Shown: positions 1 through 8,884, counted from the stretch's first letter. The stretch: 64,000 bases of DNA from Spirochaetota bacterium (GCA_016933025.1 JAFGBT010000034.1:1-64000), one strand, 5' to 3'. A program made the numbers and translations. The notes: generated by a model from the letters alone, not told the origin.

Positions 1-94
1 CGGCGGGCAGCGCCCTCTACGTGCATCCTGCACGGGCGCTGCATTCGAACATCCTGTTCAGCACATGCAGACCTCCTGTCTGCTCGGGTTCGAT

Positions 95-123
95 AAGGGG
101 GCCATCGTGTAATGGCTCCCCTT
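95..123 (-). terminator. hairpin just downstream of the HDOD gene
   Basis: An inverted repeat, AAGGGG-GCCAT facing ATGGC-TCCCCTT with a six-base loop and one bulge, lies about ten bases past the stop of the HDOD gene on the minus strand. No run of T follows on either strand, so it may be a weak or factor-dependent terminator or only an mRNA-stabilising 3' hairpin. Bases 1-94 show no gene I can support. Confidence 0.3.
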
Positions 124-133
124 CCACAAACCC

Positions 134-1603
134 TCACGACTCATAATCCTTTTTAAGCGACTCGTGCAGCCTGTTGAACGCGGATTCGTCTGCAAGGCCG
201 TATTTTTCAAGGATGCTTTCGTAGCAGTAATAATATTCGTACTTGTCCGTCTCGATTCCGCAGAAGAGGTTGGCCAGGTACACGGCATGGGCGACCTGCT
301 CGCTCTCCTTTCCGGCGTTCAGCGGGTCGTGGTGGCGCCGGATGGCGTCGGTGAGGTAGTCCGGGAAATTCCATTTCTCAGCGATGAGCCCGCCGATGGT
401 CGAATGGCTGATGCCGATCGATATCTCCTCCATGAATGTTTCAGTGATAAGTTTCCTGTTCTTGACCTGCCGTGCTATTGTTTTTGCGGTATCCGGATCG
501 GCGGCGAGGAGGATGATTTTCCCCAGATCGTGCAGGAGGCCGGCAAGCAGGGCCTTTTCCGCGATCAGGGGGGTGTGAAACGCCGACCCGATGCCCCGCG
601 CGTATCCCCCGACCCTGTTGCTGTGCTCCCATATCTCCTCATACTTGCTGTACCGCTCTTCGATGATGCGGCGCGCGCTGCTTGCCAGCACCATGGAGCG
701 TATGTTCCTGATGCCGAGTATGCGGACCGCCTGGAGCACGCTCTCGATCCGTTTTCCGGAGATGAATCCCGCGGAATTCGACAGCTTCATCACGCCCGTG
801 GTAATGGCCGGGTCGGACATGATGCCGCCGGCTATTGAATCCAGCGATGAATCGGGATCGTCGCAGAGGTCCAGTATTCTCACCACGTTTGTGGGAAAGG
901 GAGGGAGGTCCCTGACGTCGCGGACTATCTTCTCCTTGACCCGGGTGCTGATATCGACCGGCTTGATCTGGCGCGGAATGTTCAGGGAAACAGTGGTGGT
1001 ATGATCGCCGCCCTTGATGGTAAAGAGCGATCGGTCGATGCCTATATTTCTCAGGGTCACCATGATCATGGCGATGCCGAGTCCGGCCCCCTCCGACTCG
1101 TCCTGGATGTCCTCGTAGGCATCCATCAGGTTTTTATACACTTCGGCCTTTTTAACCCGATAGCCGATCCTCTCCTTTTCGCGCTGGTTCAGGGCGGCAT
1201 TGTTGGTAACGCCGATGGAGATGTCGTTTTCGGTTATGCTGAAATCGACGGTGACGGTGAAATCGCTTTTCAGGAGATACGCGCTCATCTCGTCGGCATT
1301 GTACATGAAGTCGACCTTGAATCGCTCCATCCCCTTATTGTAATCATCGGGCCTGTTGATGTTCAGGCCCTTGACGGCGAAGTAGAGCCTCTTGGCGTTC
1401 GCCTTCTGAGCGTTTGCCATGACCTCGCGGATGATCGATATCACTGAATTCAGAAGATACAGCTGGTCGTGGGCGGTGAGCATCTTTACGAATATTCCGC
1501 CGACCATCATGAGGAATGCACTGTCGGCGTATTTAAACGAAACGGAGAAGGGCTGTTTGCGGTTAATGAGGTCGGTGATCGTTTTTTTATCGAGTATGCC
1601 CAT
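134..1603 (-). CDS. HDOD-domain signalling protein with N-terminal ATPase-like domain
   Basis: Predicted cytoplasmic signalling protein of 489 residues. Residues 1-212 look like a degenerate GHKL/histidine-kinase-type ATP-binding domain: an Asn-containing helix near 59-72 (REVMANAQKANAKR) and a glycine loop EGAGLG at 171-176. Residues 225-450 are an HDOD domain with the LLHDLGK motif at 357-362. HDOD proteins are usually non-catalytic HD relatives used in signalling output, and no extra metal-binding HD-GYP motif is visible. There is no receiver domain and no adjacent kinase. The gene is alone on its strand, with a sigma-70-like promoter directly upstream. An ATPase-like plus HDOD pairing suggests an anti-sigma or partner-binding role, but that is inference. 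Domain calls are confident, the role is not. Confidence 0.85.
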   Translation of the reverse strand: MGILDKKTITDLINRKQPFSVSFKYADSAFLMMVGGIFVKMLTAHDQLYLLNSVISIIREVMANAQKANAKRLYFAVKGLNINRPDDYNKGMERFKVDFMYNADEMSAYLLKSDFTVTVDFSITENDISIGVTNNAALNQREKERIGYRVKKAEVYKNLMDAYEDIQDESEGAGLGIAMIMVTLRNIGIDRSLFTIKGGDHTTTVSLNIPRQIKPVDISTRVKEKIVRDVRDLPPFPTNVVRILDLCDDPDSSLDSIAGGIMSDPAITTGVMKLSNSAGFISGKRIESVLQAVRILGIRNIRSMVLASSARRIIEERYSKYEEIWEHSNRVGGYARGIGSAFHTPLIAEKALLAGLLHDLGKIILLAADPDTAKTIARQVKNRKLITETFMEEISIGISHSTIGGLIAEKWNFPDYLTDAIRRHHDPLNAGKESEQVAHAVYLANLFCGIETDKYEYYYCYESILEKYGLADESAFNRLHESLKKDYES

Positions 1604-1623
1604 GTCGATAAACCTGACATACT

Positions 1624-1652
1624 GTCATATATCACTCGGGAATCGATGTCAA
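1624..1652 (-). promoter_or_regulatory. sigma-70-like promoter of the HDOD gene
   Basis: On the minus strand TTGACA (1652-1647) and TATGAC (1629-1624) are separated by 17 bases, giving a start site near 1617 and a leader of about 14 nt before the ATG at 1603. An inverted repeat TGACA-TAC-TGTCA at 1615-1627 overlaps the -10 and the predicted start site and could be an operator. Confidence 0.5.
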
Positions 1653-2119
1653 TAATAATTACAGCGCGACACAGAGGCACGAAATTCTTAATATTTTTGT
1701 TAACTGATATCAGTATGCGTCTGGCCGGATGCCCGGAAATGCGAGGGAATATTTTTTCCAGGGGCTTCGCCCCCGGACTCCGAAGATACTTGCCTAAAAA
1801 AGTGGGGGGAGGAAAAGCCCGCGAAGTCGCCTGAATTGCATAAAATTGGCATAGCAACCCGCAAATGAGCCAGAAATGCATGACAGTATTAAATATTTTT
1901 CAGCCCCGGGTGGAAATAATCAATACTGTTATCCGCGATATCAGGTACCAGAATTTAAGTGTCTTATATTTCAGGTTTGCCTGATTTTAAGAAGACAACT
2001 AACAATAAATATAATATTATTATTCAATATATTTTACATATAACAGGAGGTATGTTAAAATTATACAAAATTGTAATTTTGAATAGTGATCAATTAATTG
2101 AACAATCGCCTAAATTTAA

Positions 2120-2148
2120 TTGACAAAGCATTATTTGTAATTTATCAA
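2120..2148 (+). promoter_or_regulatory. sigma-70-like promoter, orphan unit
   Basis: TTGACA at 2120-2125 and TATCAA at 2143-2148 with a 17-base spacer. The predicted start is near 2155. No gene follows within 400 bp. A terminator-like hairpin follows instead. Confidence 0.4.
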
Positions 2149-2154
2149 TCGAGT

Positions 2155-2279
2155 ATCTCATCCGCTATTATAACTAATATCGGGCATATTCTTTGAATAT
2201 GTCCCATCATGCGTATCAAGATTAACTGACCATGCCGGTGGATCAGATTGTTGGTATGGGATGTGATCCCATGCTTTTT
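2155..2279 (+). ncRNA. candidate small structured RNA or leader
   Basis: About 125 nt between the promoter at 2120-2148 and a hairpin-plus-T-run at 2256-2279. Inside it GGGCATATTC (2182-2191) pairs with GAATATGTCCC (2195-2205) across a three-base loop with one bulge. It could be a small RNA or a premature-termination leader for the lipoprotein gene at 2558. An eight-codon frame at 2199-2225 lacks a ribosome binding site. Assignment rests only on promoter, folding and terminator, and I recognise no known RNA family. Confidence 0.35.
2256..2279 (+). terminator. intrinsic terminator-like hairpin
   Basis: ATGGGAT (2256-2262), loop GTG, ATCCCAT (2266-2272), then GC and five T. A perfect seven-pair stem with a short T tract. 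Confidence 0.5.
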
Positions 2280-2557
2280 CATGTAAGAATCGTTATGACA
2301 ATTTATTGTGAAAAAGCGATTAAAAGCCGGTTGAAAAAATATTTATGAAAATATAAATAATTCGTCATTTTCATTGAAATACGGCAACTAATAATATGCG
2401 GAGATAAGGAATGATGCAATGATACTAAAGGATTTGAAGGTTTTTGAAGCTTTGCTGTTTTTGCATGGATGGGGAAAGGAAGCGTCGATGTGAAAATTGA
2501 TAATCAGCATAATGTAAATTGAATATGCTATTTTATGATTATCATTAAAGAATTATA

Positions 2558-4651
2558 ATGATAAAAATCAGTGAAAAAACAATTGGAATTCTTTTTGTTT
2601 CAGCATTAACCATCCTCCTCTCGTGCATGCAAAACGATAAGAGTTTACTGTCAGACTCGCAGAAATACCGCGAAAAACTTACCAGGTTCTTGTTATACTC
2701 CCCAATCGCAATGCAGCCTGAAATGCATGTCTCCCCGTATGATGGCGAGTATAGCGTATCTCCCGACACGAATATTGAAATAATCTTCAACAGGGAAGTG
2801 AGAAAAACTTCGGATTGGCGGGTAATCGTCGATTTAATAACATACGATAGCTCTTCCCCGGAAATATTTTGGGACAGGATATACATGGCCGATAACAGTT
2901 ATAATGTGCTGGTTATTCATCCACGAAAGCCGTTTATGAGAGGAGCGACGATATCCTTGACGGCTGAGGGGTTTATTACCGATAATGGAATTGCCCGTTT
3001 CCCGAGATGTGATTCGAGTTTTAGTGTATACTATCCTGCACTGTCAGTTTCAGTAACACCGCCAAATTATGCATCGCCAATTTCTCCAGATACGGACGTG
3101 GTTCTGTCATTCTCGGAAGCTGTTGATGAAGATGGAGATTGGAATGTCACTATTGATGGAAATGTGTATGATAAATCCTCCCCGGAGATTTTATGGAATG
3201 AACAGCACACTATACTGACCATCAACCCTTCCGGTTATTTCCAGAGAAGTAGAACGATATATGTCTATAGGTCGGGATTCACAGCGTACTTCGATGGATG
3301 TCCATTTCCAAATTCAACAACAAGATTTACCATAATGAGCGGGGTAACAGCAACGGTAAGCCCAAGAAACGGAGAAAAAGCTGTATATGTTGACAGGGAC
3401 ATCGTAATCACATTCAGTGAGAATATGGTCATGAATGACGGGTGGTCAATTACAGCGGATGGGGTCACTTATAACAAGGATTATTCGGGGATAACATGGA
3501 ATGATGCACAGACACTGACAATAGTAAAAGACCATGATTTTCCGTATTTATCTACAATTACGATGACTCTACAGGGATTTCACGCTGAACTTGACAACTC
3601 TTATTTTACCGGACCCGGCAGCGTAACGTTTAGAACGGCCCTTAATATAGAGAATATCCCAATGAATGATACAATATCGAGCGGAACCAGATTCTCTGCA
3701 GCTATTGATTCTAGTGACGCAATATATTTGGGCTACTATGATGTAAAAAATTATTGTCCTGTATATATGACAAACAAAGATGGAACCTGGCAGAACTATA
3801 CGATTGATACAGAAGAATATTATGGACGGAATCTCGCCATTGCTATCGATTCCTCTAATTCTATCATGGCGGCTTACGAAGATACGTGGGATCGCAATAT
3901 TACTTATGCAACAGATCAAGGTGGTTCATGGACTTACGAGAAGTTCGATCCTGATAAATGGATAAATGGTATTTCCATAGCTTCGGATTCTTATAATGTT
4001 GCTCATATCAGTTATTGGTATGAGATTACTACACGAGATTTGCTCTATGCTAACAATAGTGGCGGTACATGGACGATAGAAACCATAGATGCCGACCTAG
4101 ATTCAGGCGGTAATACTTCATCCATAGCAGTTGATTTAAATGATAAAATTCATATAAGCTATTGGTCTGACTATCATCTTTGTTATGCAACAAATAAAGG
4201 TGGAACATGGATGAAATATATTGTCGATCCAAATAATTCCACCGGCTTTAATTCAGTTATTGCTATCGATTCGAATGGGTATGTACATATCACATATTAC
4301 AATAATTCAAGCTGGCCTAGTGGTTTATATTATACAACAAATAAAAGCGGCTCATGGCAGCGAACTAGAATAGATAGTGTATACCATTCAAGCAATGGTA
4401 TATCATTATGCATTGATTCGCACAATGCTGTATATATCTGCTATACAGATTATGTAACTGGTGATTATATAGATTTTACTAAACTTGCGACGACAAAAAC
4501 AGGATTTTGGACGATTCATTATGTTGATTCGGATGACTGGCTCGGTGATCATGCTTCAATGGTTATAGATTCTAACGATATTGTACACATGTTCTATCAA
4601 TGCGGATATAGCAGTGGTGTATTAAGACATGCAATATATATTCCTTATTGA
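2558..4651 (+). CDS. lipoprotein with Ig-like (Big_5/SbsA-type) repeats and propeller-like repeats
   Basis: Predicted exported lipoprotein of 697 residues. The N-terminus is a signal peptide with a lipobox ending at Cys23 (ILLSC). Three related beta-sandwich units follow at about 58-155, 160-255 and 262-360; each opens like VSP..G...V..D..I.I.F and has a W in the middle, as in bacterial Ig-like Big_5/SbsA domains. Residues 370-697 are a run of short repeats with an Asp-Ser ..Y..Y/W..N.GGTW pattern, as in a beta-propeller. Such proteins usually sit at the cell surface and bind ligands or matrix; no catalytic motif is visible. The stop overlaps a possible TTG start of the protease gene, but the protease more likely starts at 4690. 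The start codon has only a weak ribosome site. Confidence 0.75.
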   Translation: MIKISEKTIGILFVSALTILLSCMQNDKSLLSDSQKYREKLTRFLLYSPIAMQPEMHVSPYDGEYSVSPDTNIEIIFNREVRKTSDWRVIVDLITYDSSSPEIFWDRIYMADNSYNVLVIHPRKPFMRGATISLTAEGFITDNGIARFPRCDSSFSVYYPALSVSVTPPNYASPISPDTDVVLSFSEAVDEDGDWNVTIDGNVYDKSSPEILWNEQHTILTINPSGYFQRSRTIYVYRSGFTAYFDGCPFPNSTTRFTIMSGVTATVSPRNGEKAVYVDRDIVITFSENMVMNDGWSITADGVTYNKDYSGITWNDAQTLTIVKDHDFPYLSTITMTLQGFHAELDNSYFTGPGSVTFRTALNIENIPMNDTISSGTRFSAAIDSSDAIYLGYYDVKNYCPVYMTNKDGTWQNYTIDTEEYYGRNLAIAIDSSNSIMAAYEDTWDRNITYATDQGGSWTYEKFDPDKWINGISIASDSYNVAHISYWYEITTRDLLYANNSGGTWTIETIDADLDSGGNTSSIAVDLNDKIHISYWSDYHLCYATNKGGTWMKYIVDPNNSTGFNSVIAIDSNGYVHITYYNNSSWPSGLYYTTNKSGSWQRTRIDSVYHSSNGISLCIDSHNAVYICYTDYVTGDYIDFTKLATTKTGFWTIHYVDSDDWLGDHASMVIDSNDIVHMFYQCGYSSGVLRHAIYIPY

Positions 4652-4689
4652 AGCATAATTTTAAAGATAACGGCTTAGATAAAATTATT

Positions 4690-6684
4690 ATGTTAGAACG
4701 TATTTACAAAAATATTCATTCTTTGAAAAGCAATATATGTATTATAGCGATAATAATTATTACCTCTTCCTGTTCCGAAAGCTCAAAAATTGATACATCA
4801 TCATTGTTGCTCCTTTCAGCCATAGCGCCAGCCGCCCCTGTGGTGCCAATAGAGCCCGATCCGCCTGCTGCCGGCGACGAATGCACCTGTGGTGTCAAGA
4901 CGGCAGGGGGCTCGACCATGTCAGTTTCGGATACTTTTAACCTTTCGGGAATTGCGGCGAGCGCGAAAGGAAGCCGGCAGAAATATGTTCCCGGGGAGGT
5001 GCTGATCAAATTCAGGGAAGGGACGAGGCCGGAACGAGCCGACAGGATCGCCTCTTCACATGGAGATTCACCTATTAAAAACATGTTCATTAAAAAGAGA
5101 GGGGCACGTTCGATTATCAAGCATGTACGGCTTAAGAAAAACAAGGGCGTCAAGGAGGCCATAGCCGAATATTCGGTCAGCCCGGAAGTAGAATACGCCC
5201 AGCCGAATTACATCTATCATGCGCATGCCACGTATTCCTCCGATCCGGATTTCGGCAGCCAATGGGGACTCAACAACACGGGCCAGGAAATTGGCGAAAA
5301 TACCGCCATTACGGACATAGACATAGATGCCCCGGAAGCATGGGACACTCTTACTGACTGCGCAAATGTCATTGTGGCCGTGGTCGATACCGGCATCAAC
5401 TATAACCAGAGAGACCTGGCGGGAAACATGTGGGACGGCGGGCCGTCCTATCCACATCACGGCTATGATTTCTCGGATGACGACGACGATCCCATGGACA
5501 TGAGTGGCCATGGCACCCACGTGGCAGGGATTATCGGGGCTGACGGAGCGAACAGCGCGGGCCTCTGCGGCGTCTGCTGGAAGGTGCGGCTGATGGCGGT
5601 CCGGGTGCTCGACGCGGCCGGAGACGGAACGACGGCCAACATGGTGAGCGGCATCGATTTCGCGGTAGCAAACGGCGCGCATATCATTAACTACAGCCTG
5701 GGCGATGGCTCCGGCGACAGCGCCCTGAAAGCGGCGATAGAATCGGCGCGGTCGAGCGGCGTGATTTTCGTCGCCTCGGCCGGCAATTTGGCATCAACAA
5801 CATACAACTATCCGGCCGCCTATACTAACACATCCTTATGTGCGGATTGCGACAATGTCATTTCAGTGGGAGCGGTTGACCCGAGGGGCAACCTCGCGAG
5901 CTTTTCCAGCTACGGTACGAACTGGGTGGACATCGCGGCTCCGGGCGTGGATGTGCTTTCTACCTGGGCGGGGCAGAGCATCACGACACGGGAGAATTTC
6001 AGCGATTGGACGAGGGGAGAGGACTGGGGAGTAGGGCGCTACCGTTTCTACGGAGTTTACGGGCCTATTACCTTCACCATGCTAACCAATCCGGATAGGC
6101 TTGGTTCTTCATATTATCAGCCTGACCTTAACAGCGCGGCGTATAAAATATTCGAGCTCGACGCGTATGGTGCAGCTTCGGCAGTAGTGGGATTTTACAT
6201 TGATTATTATTTGGACTCGGGGGATTCATTGATATTTACCGCCAATACAACCGGTGCCATCCCTGATAGTTCAGATCCCATTTACAGTTTAACGTATGAA
6301 ACCTACGGGCTTGAATTTGCCGGGATATGGGACATGGCAAAATACATGGGGCCAAATTCCAGTATGGGGTTCCTGTTCCAATCAAACTCAAGCTGGGAGA
6401 GTCTGGGCGGAGGCATCGCTCTATTCGAAACCACGCGGTTGTATCACAATACGACCGCGTGCCGGTATATCAGCGGTACTTCCATGGCCGCGCCCCATGT
6501 CTCCGGGGTAGCGGCGCTCTGCGTAGCCCGGTATATCAGTAAGTATGGGTCATACGATCGCGCCGCAAATTATACGGAAATAATAAATGCCATCCTCAAT
6601 AATTATGATTATTACCCGGGATTGGAATATAAAATTGGGAATGGCAGGATGCTCAACGCTTCAAAAGCGGTTCAGGCCATTTGA
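4690..6684 (+). CDS. subtilisin-family (S8) serine protease lipoprotein
   Basis: Exported S8 peptidase, 664 residues. I start at the ATG at 4690 because it gives a clean lipoprotein signal peptide (ending ITSSC); an upstream in-frame TTG at 4648 overlaps the preceding stop. After a Ser/Pro-rich linker comes a pro-domain (YVPGEVLIKF... to about residue 185) of the fervidolysin/I9 kind. The catalytic triad is complete: Asp233 in VVDTGIN, His274 in GHGTHVAG, Ser598 in GTSMAAPH, with Asn in ASAGN for the oxyanion hole. The His-Ser distance is about 320 residues, roughly twice that of subtilisin, because of an insertion of about 150 residues before the serine motif (aromatic- and Gly-rich, beta-like, starting near ENFSDWTRGEDW). 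It probably acts at the cell surface or periplasm together with the neighbouring exported proteins. Confidence 0.9.
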   Translation: MLERIYKNIHSLKSNICIIAIIIITSSCSESSKIDTSSLLLLSAIAPAAPVVPIEPDPPAAGDECTCGVKTAGGSTMSVSDTFNLSGIAASAKGSRQKYVPGEVLIKFREGTRPERADRIASSHGDSPIKNMFIKKRGARSIIKHVRLKKNKGVKEAIAEYSVSPEVEYAQPNYIYHAHATYSSDPDFGSQWGLNNTGQEIGENTAITDIDIDAPEAWDTLTDCANVIVAVVDTGINYNQRDLAGNMWDGGPSYPHHGYDFSDDDDDPMDMSGHGTHVAGIIGADGANSAGLCGVCWKVRLMAVRVLDAAGDGTTANMVSGIDFAVANGAHIINYSLGDGSGDSALKAAIESARSSGVIFVASAGNLASTTYNYPAAYTNTSLCADCDNVISVGAVDPRGNLASFSSYGTNWVDIAAPGVDVLSTWAGQSITTRENFSDWTRGEDWGVGRYRFYGVYGPITFTMLTNPDRLGSSYYQPDLNSAAYKIFELDAYGAASAVVGFYIDYYLDSGDSLIFTANTTGAIPDSSDPIYSLTYETYGLEFAGIWDMAKYMGPNSSMGFLFQSNSSWESLGGGIALFETTRLYHNTTACRYISGTSMAAPHVSGVAALCVARYISKYGSYDRAANYTEIINAILNNYDYYPGLEYKIGNGRMLNASKAVQAI

Positions 6685-6746
6685 GTCTCCTCTTAACTTA
6701 GATTTTGTGGTTAATTGAATATTATGTACTCAACAGGGGTTGTGGT

Positions 6747-7496
6747 ATGGGTTTCTGTATAAGAATCGTCTCAATTATTTGTTTAATTCTCACGACATCA
6801 CACGCATGGACGGTCGGAATAGGCGCTTATGGAGCGGGAGGTGTTTCATCTTCAAGATGGAATGCGAACAGTAAAGAAGCAAGCAGAACAAGCGATTATT
6901 TCTATGGCGGAGGTTTGATAATTGATTCCGCCGTGGCACGGGACGTTCTTTTAAACTATCGTTTTAAAGGAGGGTACGAAAAATACCTGTTCCAAGGATT
7001 CGGCTCGGTGAGTACAGGACGTCCCATAAGCAGGGTCAACACGTCACATACATTCGGTTTCGGCATTGTGAGAAAAGAAAAGGTACGTTTCTGGATTGGA
7101 CCCCAGCTCGGGCTTGGATACATCTGGGGAGAAAGAAAGTTCACTGATTACACCATTTTTGTCAATTCCTCGTTTACCGGCCCATTATATCAGTACGTAC
7201 CATATAGAAGCGGGGTCAGCTATAAATTTGTAAGCATGAACCTGGGCCTGGAGTTGGGGCTCAATATCAATATCGGAAATTATGTAACACTCTTCATAGA
7301 CTGTGGATTCGGATACGGGGTGAATATATCGACGAATTTAAGAACGGATATTGAGGGGAACACTGCCGCAGCATATAAAACATTGATCGGCAACGGTATT
7401 GGAATTCATGGAAGTATGGGCATTATGATAAGAATAAATGATGTGTATAAGCCTATTGAGGACAAAAAAAAAGAAATTATCGCAAATAATAAATAG
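6747..7496 (+). CDS. predicted outer-membrane beta-barrel protein
   Basis: 249-residue exported protein of no named family. I use the ATG at 6747: AGGGG lies eight bases upstream and the product begins with a typical signal peptide ending near TTSHA. The mature part is rich in alternating hydrophobic/aromatic strands with Gly turns (GIGAYGAGGV, FWIGPQLGLGYIWG, NLGLELGLNINIG), as in small outer-membrane barrels of eight to ten strands. The C-terminus is a charged Lys-rich tail and not the usual terminal aromatic residue, so insertion may differ from classic porins. It follows the protease gene by 62 bp and is probably co-transcribed. Confidence 0.65.
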   Translation: MGFCIRIVSIICLILTTSHAWTVGIGAYGAGGVSSSRWNANSKEASRTSDYFYGGGLIIDSAVARDVLLNYRFKGGYEKYLFQGFGSVSTGRPISRVNTSHTFGFGIVRKEKVRFWIGPQLGLGYIWGERKFTDYTIFVNSSFTGPLYQYVPYRSGVSYKFVSMNLGLELGLNINIGNYVTLFIDCGFGYGVNISTNLRTDIEGNTAAAYKTLIGNGIGIHGSMGIMIRINDVYKPIEDKKKEIIANNK

Positions 7497-7525
7497 ATCA
7501 TTATATCATATTCATGAAATTAAAC

Positions 7526-7548
7526 CTTCTGTAGATTTTCTGCAGAAG
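7526..7548 (+). terminator. weak terminator-like hairpin
   Basis: CTTCTGTAGA and TCTGCAGAAG form a ten-pair stem (one G-T) around a three-base loop, 30 bp after the barrel gene. No T run follows, so function is uncertain. Confidence 0.35.
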
Positions 7549-7644
7549 TGTTAAAGATTTCGCTATACTTGTTTAATTTACAAAGCGCCGGTGGCCCGGT
7601 AGCTTCAAATCGAGGCATTTCTATTCAAAAAGGGCAATTTTATT

Positions 7645-7718
7645 TGGGCGCTACTGGACTTGAACCAGTGACCCCCTGCTTGTAAGGCAGGTGCTCTAGC
7701 CAACTGAGCTAAGCGCCC
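7645..7718 (-). tRNA. tRNA-Val (anticodon UAC)
   Basis: On the minus strand a 74-nt cloverleaf: acceptor GGGCGCT pairs perfectly with AGCGCCC, the D arm is AGCTCAGTTGGCTAGAGC, anticodon stem CCTGC/GCAGG with loop CTTACAA (anticodon TAC, reading GUA), and a T arm with GGTTCAAGTCC. The discriminator base is A and CCA is not encoded. It lies 21 bp downstream of rpsT on the same strand and may be processed from its transcript. Confidence 0.95.
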
Positions 7719-7739
7719 GGTCTGTCTGATTTTGTTATT

Positions 7740-8027
7740 TTAGCTGCCCTGTGACTGGCTCTTTATAACAGCGTTAATGCGCTTCGCAAGCCTCGATTTC
7801 TTGCGGGCGGCCGTGTTCTTGTGGACGACTCTGACGCCAGCCGCCTTGTCGATGGTTTTAGCGAAATCCTTGTACTTGCCCATGAGCTGTTCGGGGCTCT
7901 CTTTCGCGTCAACCGCCTTCACCACCTTCTTGGCGGAGGTGCGCAGCGCGGACTTCACCTTTACGTTCCGGGCCCTTCTTTTTTCGTTCTGCCTGTTCCG
8001 TTTGATCTGTGACTTGATGTTTGCCAA
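7740..8027 (-). CDS. rpsT: 30S ribosomal protein S20
   Basis: Small basic ribosomal protein of 95 residues, the normal family length. It binds 16S rRNA early in 30S assembly. The N-terminus MANIKSQIKRNRQNEKRR and the tail VHKNTAARKKSRLAKRIN are diagnostic. The start codon is TTG (8027-8025 on the minus strand), with AAGG about nine bases upstream. No ATG exists nearby and the MANIKS sequence requires the TTG. E. coli rpsT also starts with UUG, where it is part of autogenous control, so the same economy may operate here. tRNA-Val follows directly. Confidence 0.97.
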   Translation of the reverse strand: MANIKSQIKRNRQNEKRRARNVKVKSALRTSAKKVVKAVDAKESPEQLMGKYKDFAKTIDKAAGVRVVHKNTAARKKSRLAKRINAVIKSQSQGS

Positions 8028-8220
8028 TTGTTTAAACCTTATCTTGTTGTAATGTTGTTTTTATGCCTGACGGCGCTGCGCACGGCAGATGCCGTTATCA
8101 TGCAAAAACTGTATATAGAGTGGCAAATATGCAGTTGCTACTAAAACCTGTCAAGAAAATTTGTTTTTTATTTGCAGAGGCTTCGCCCCTGCACCCCATG
8201 AAGAGTTTCCGGTATTCACT

Positions 8221-8259
8221 CCCCCTCTCCCCGTGGGAGAGGGGGCAGGGGGGTGAGGG
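8221..8259 (+). repeat. G/C palindromic repeat, copy A
   Basis: CCCCCTCTCCC (8221-8231), loop CGT, GGGAGAGGGGG (8235-8245), then a tail CAGGGGGGTGAGGG. The same stem-and-tail design recurs at 10883-10921 (inverted), 10946-10982 and 14322-14359. This copy sits at the 3' end of the exported-protein gene at 8266. It is a REP-like interspersed palindrome and might act as a 3' mRNA stabiliser. Confidence 0.75.
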
Positions 8260-8265
8260 TAAAAA

Positions 8266-8805
8266 CTACTCGGAGATAAGCATCTTGAAGAGCTGTCTGG
8301 TATAGTAATACACCTTGCACTGCGATTTGCCTTCCGGCAGCTTCATGAGGTAGTACAGGACCTTGGTCGTGTCGTTGCTGTAGGAGTAGATGAAGAAGCT
8401 TTTATCCTGCTGCACAAGGGGTTTGCCGTACAGGCCCGCAAGTTTTGCGTGAATTTCCTTTTCGGTTTTTTCGTCCACCCTGCCCCAGTCTTCCATGACG
8501 GTATAGAGCCGGTCCTTTACGAACAGGAAGTCTGTCACCGGCCGCGTTTCAAGTCTCAGGATGATGATTTTATCGGCCAGGTCGGCGTCTATTGCCGTGA
8601 TATAGCTCAGGATCTTGTTTTTGTAGTTCTGCTTGTCGCGCGGCGTGAACTGGGTCGATTCCCTGTCGCTCGGGAGGCTCTTTTTTACTTTTTCCAGCTC
8701 GGTGCCCCATTCATACTGGATGGCCGCGCCCGCGGGAGTCAGTGTTATCGCGGCTGACAGGATCAATCCGCAAATAACAGAGAACCGGGTATTGTGTTTG
8801 CTCAT
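8266..8805 (-). CDS. small exported protein of unknown function
   Basis: 179 residues with a Sec signal peptide (hydrophobic core VICGLILSAAITL, cleavage after about AGA at residue 28). The mature part is charged and mixed alpha/beta with no motif I recognise; one Cys only near the end. Its layout (short, soluble, exported, Tyr/Lys-rich C-terminal half) resembles periplasmic accessory proteins, but I cannot name a family. It stands alone on its strand, and its 3' end abuts a G/C palindrome. Confidence 0.7.
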   Translation of the reverse strand: MSKHNTRFSVICGLILSAAITLTPAGAAIQYEWGTELEKVKKSLPSDRESTQFTPRDKQNYKNKILSYITAIDADLADKIIILRLETRPVTDFLFVKDRLYTVMEDWGRVDEKTEKEIHAKLAGLYGKPLVQQDKSFFIYSYSNDTTKVLYYLMKLPEGKSQCKVYYYTRQLFKMLISE

Positions 8806-8884
8806 GGTGACCTGGCGATTTTAAATTTGATGCTAATATAATCGTTTCACGGTATTTTGTCAATTAATTATAGGGCGCGTTTAT

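Larger units (their letters stand above)
1604..2557. other. AT-rich intergenic region, about 950 bp
   Basis: No convincing protein gene. It holds the HDOD promoter, a GGGGC-TTCG-CCCC hairpin with a C-rich flank near 1760-1780, a possible small transcription unit at 2120-2279, and two very short reading frames (near 2052 and 2419) that I do not accept as genes. The base composition is far more AT-rich than the genes to the left. The exported-protein genes to the right are also AT-rich at first, which fits a region of different ancestry. Confidence 0.6.

Noticed and set aside
2052..2126. Possible short gene after AACAGGAGGT
   Set aside because: The AGGAGG is only one base from the ATG, too close for a ribosome site, and the product of 24 residues has no features.
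2419..2493. 24-codon frame with AAGGA eight bases upstream
   Set aside because: Too short to support; no homologue recognised and it lies alone in the AT-rich gap.
8063..8305. 80-residue frame on the + strand
   Set aside because: It runs through palindrome copy A and into the end of an exported-protein gene on the other strand; no ribosome site.
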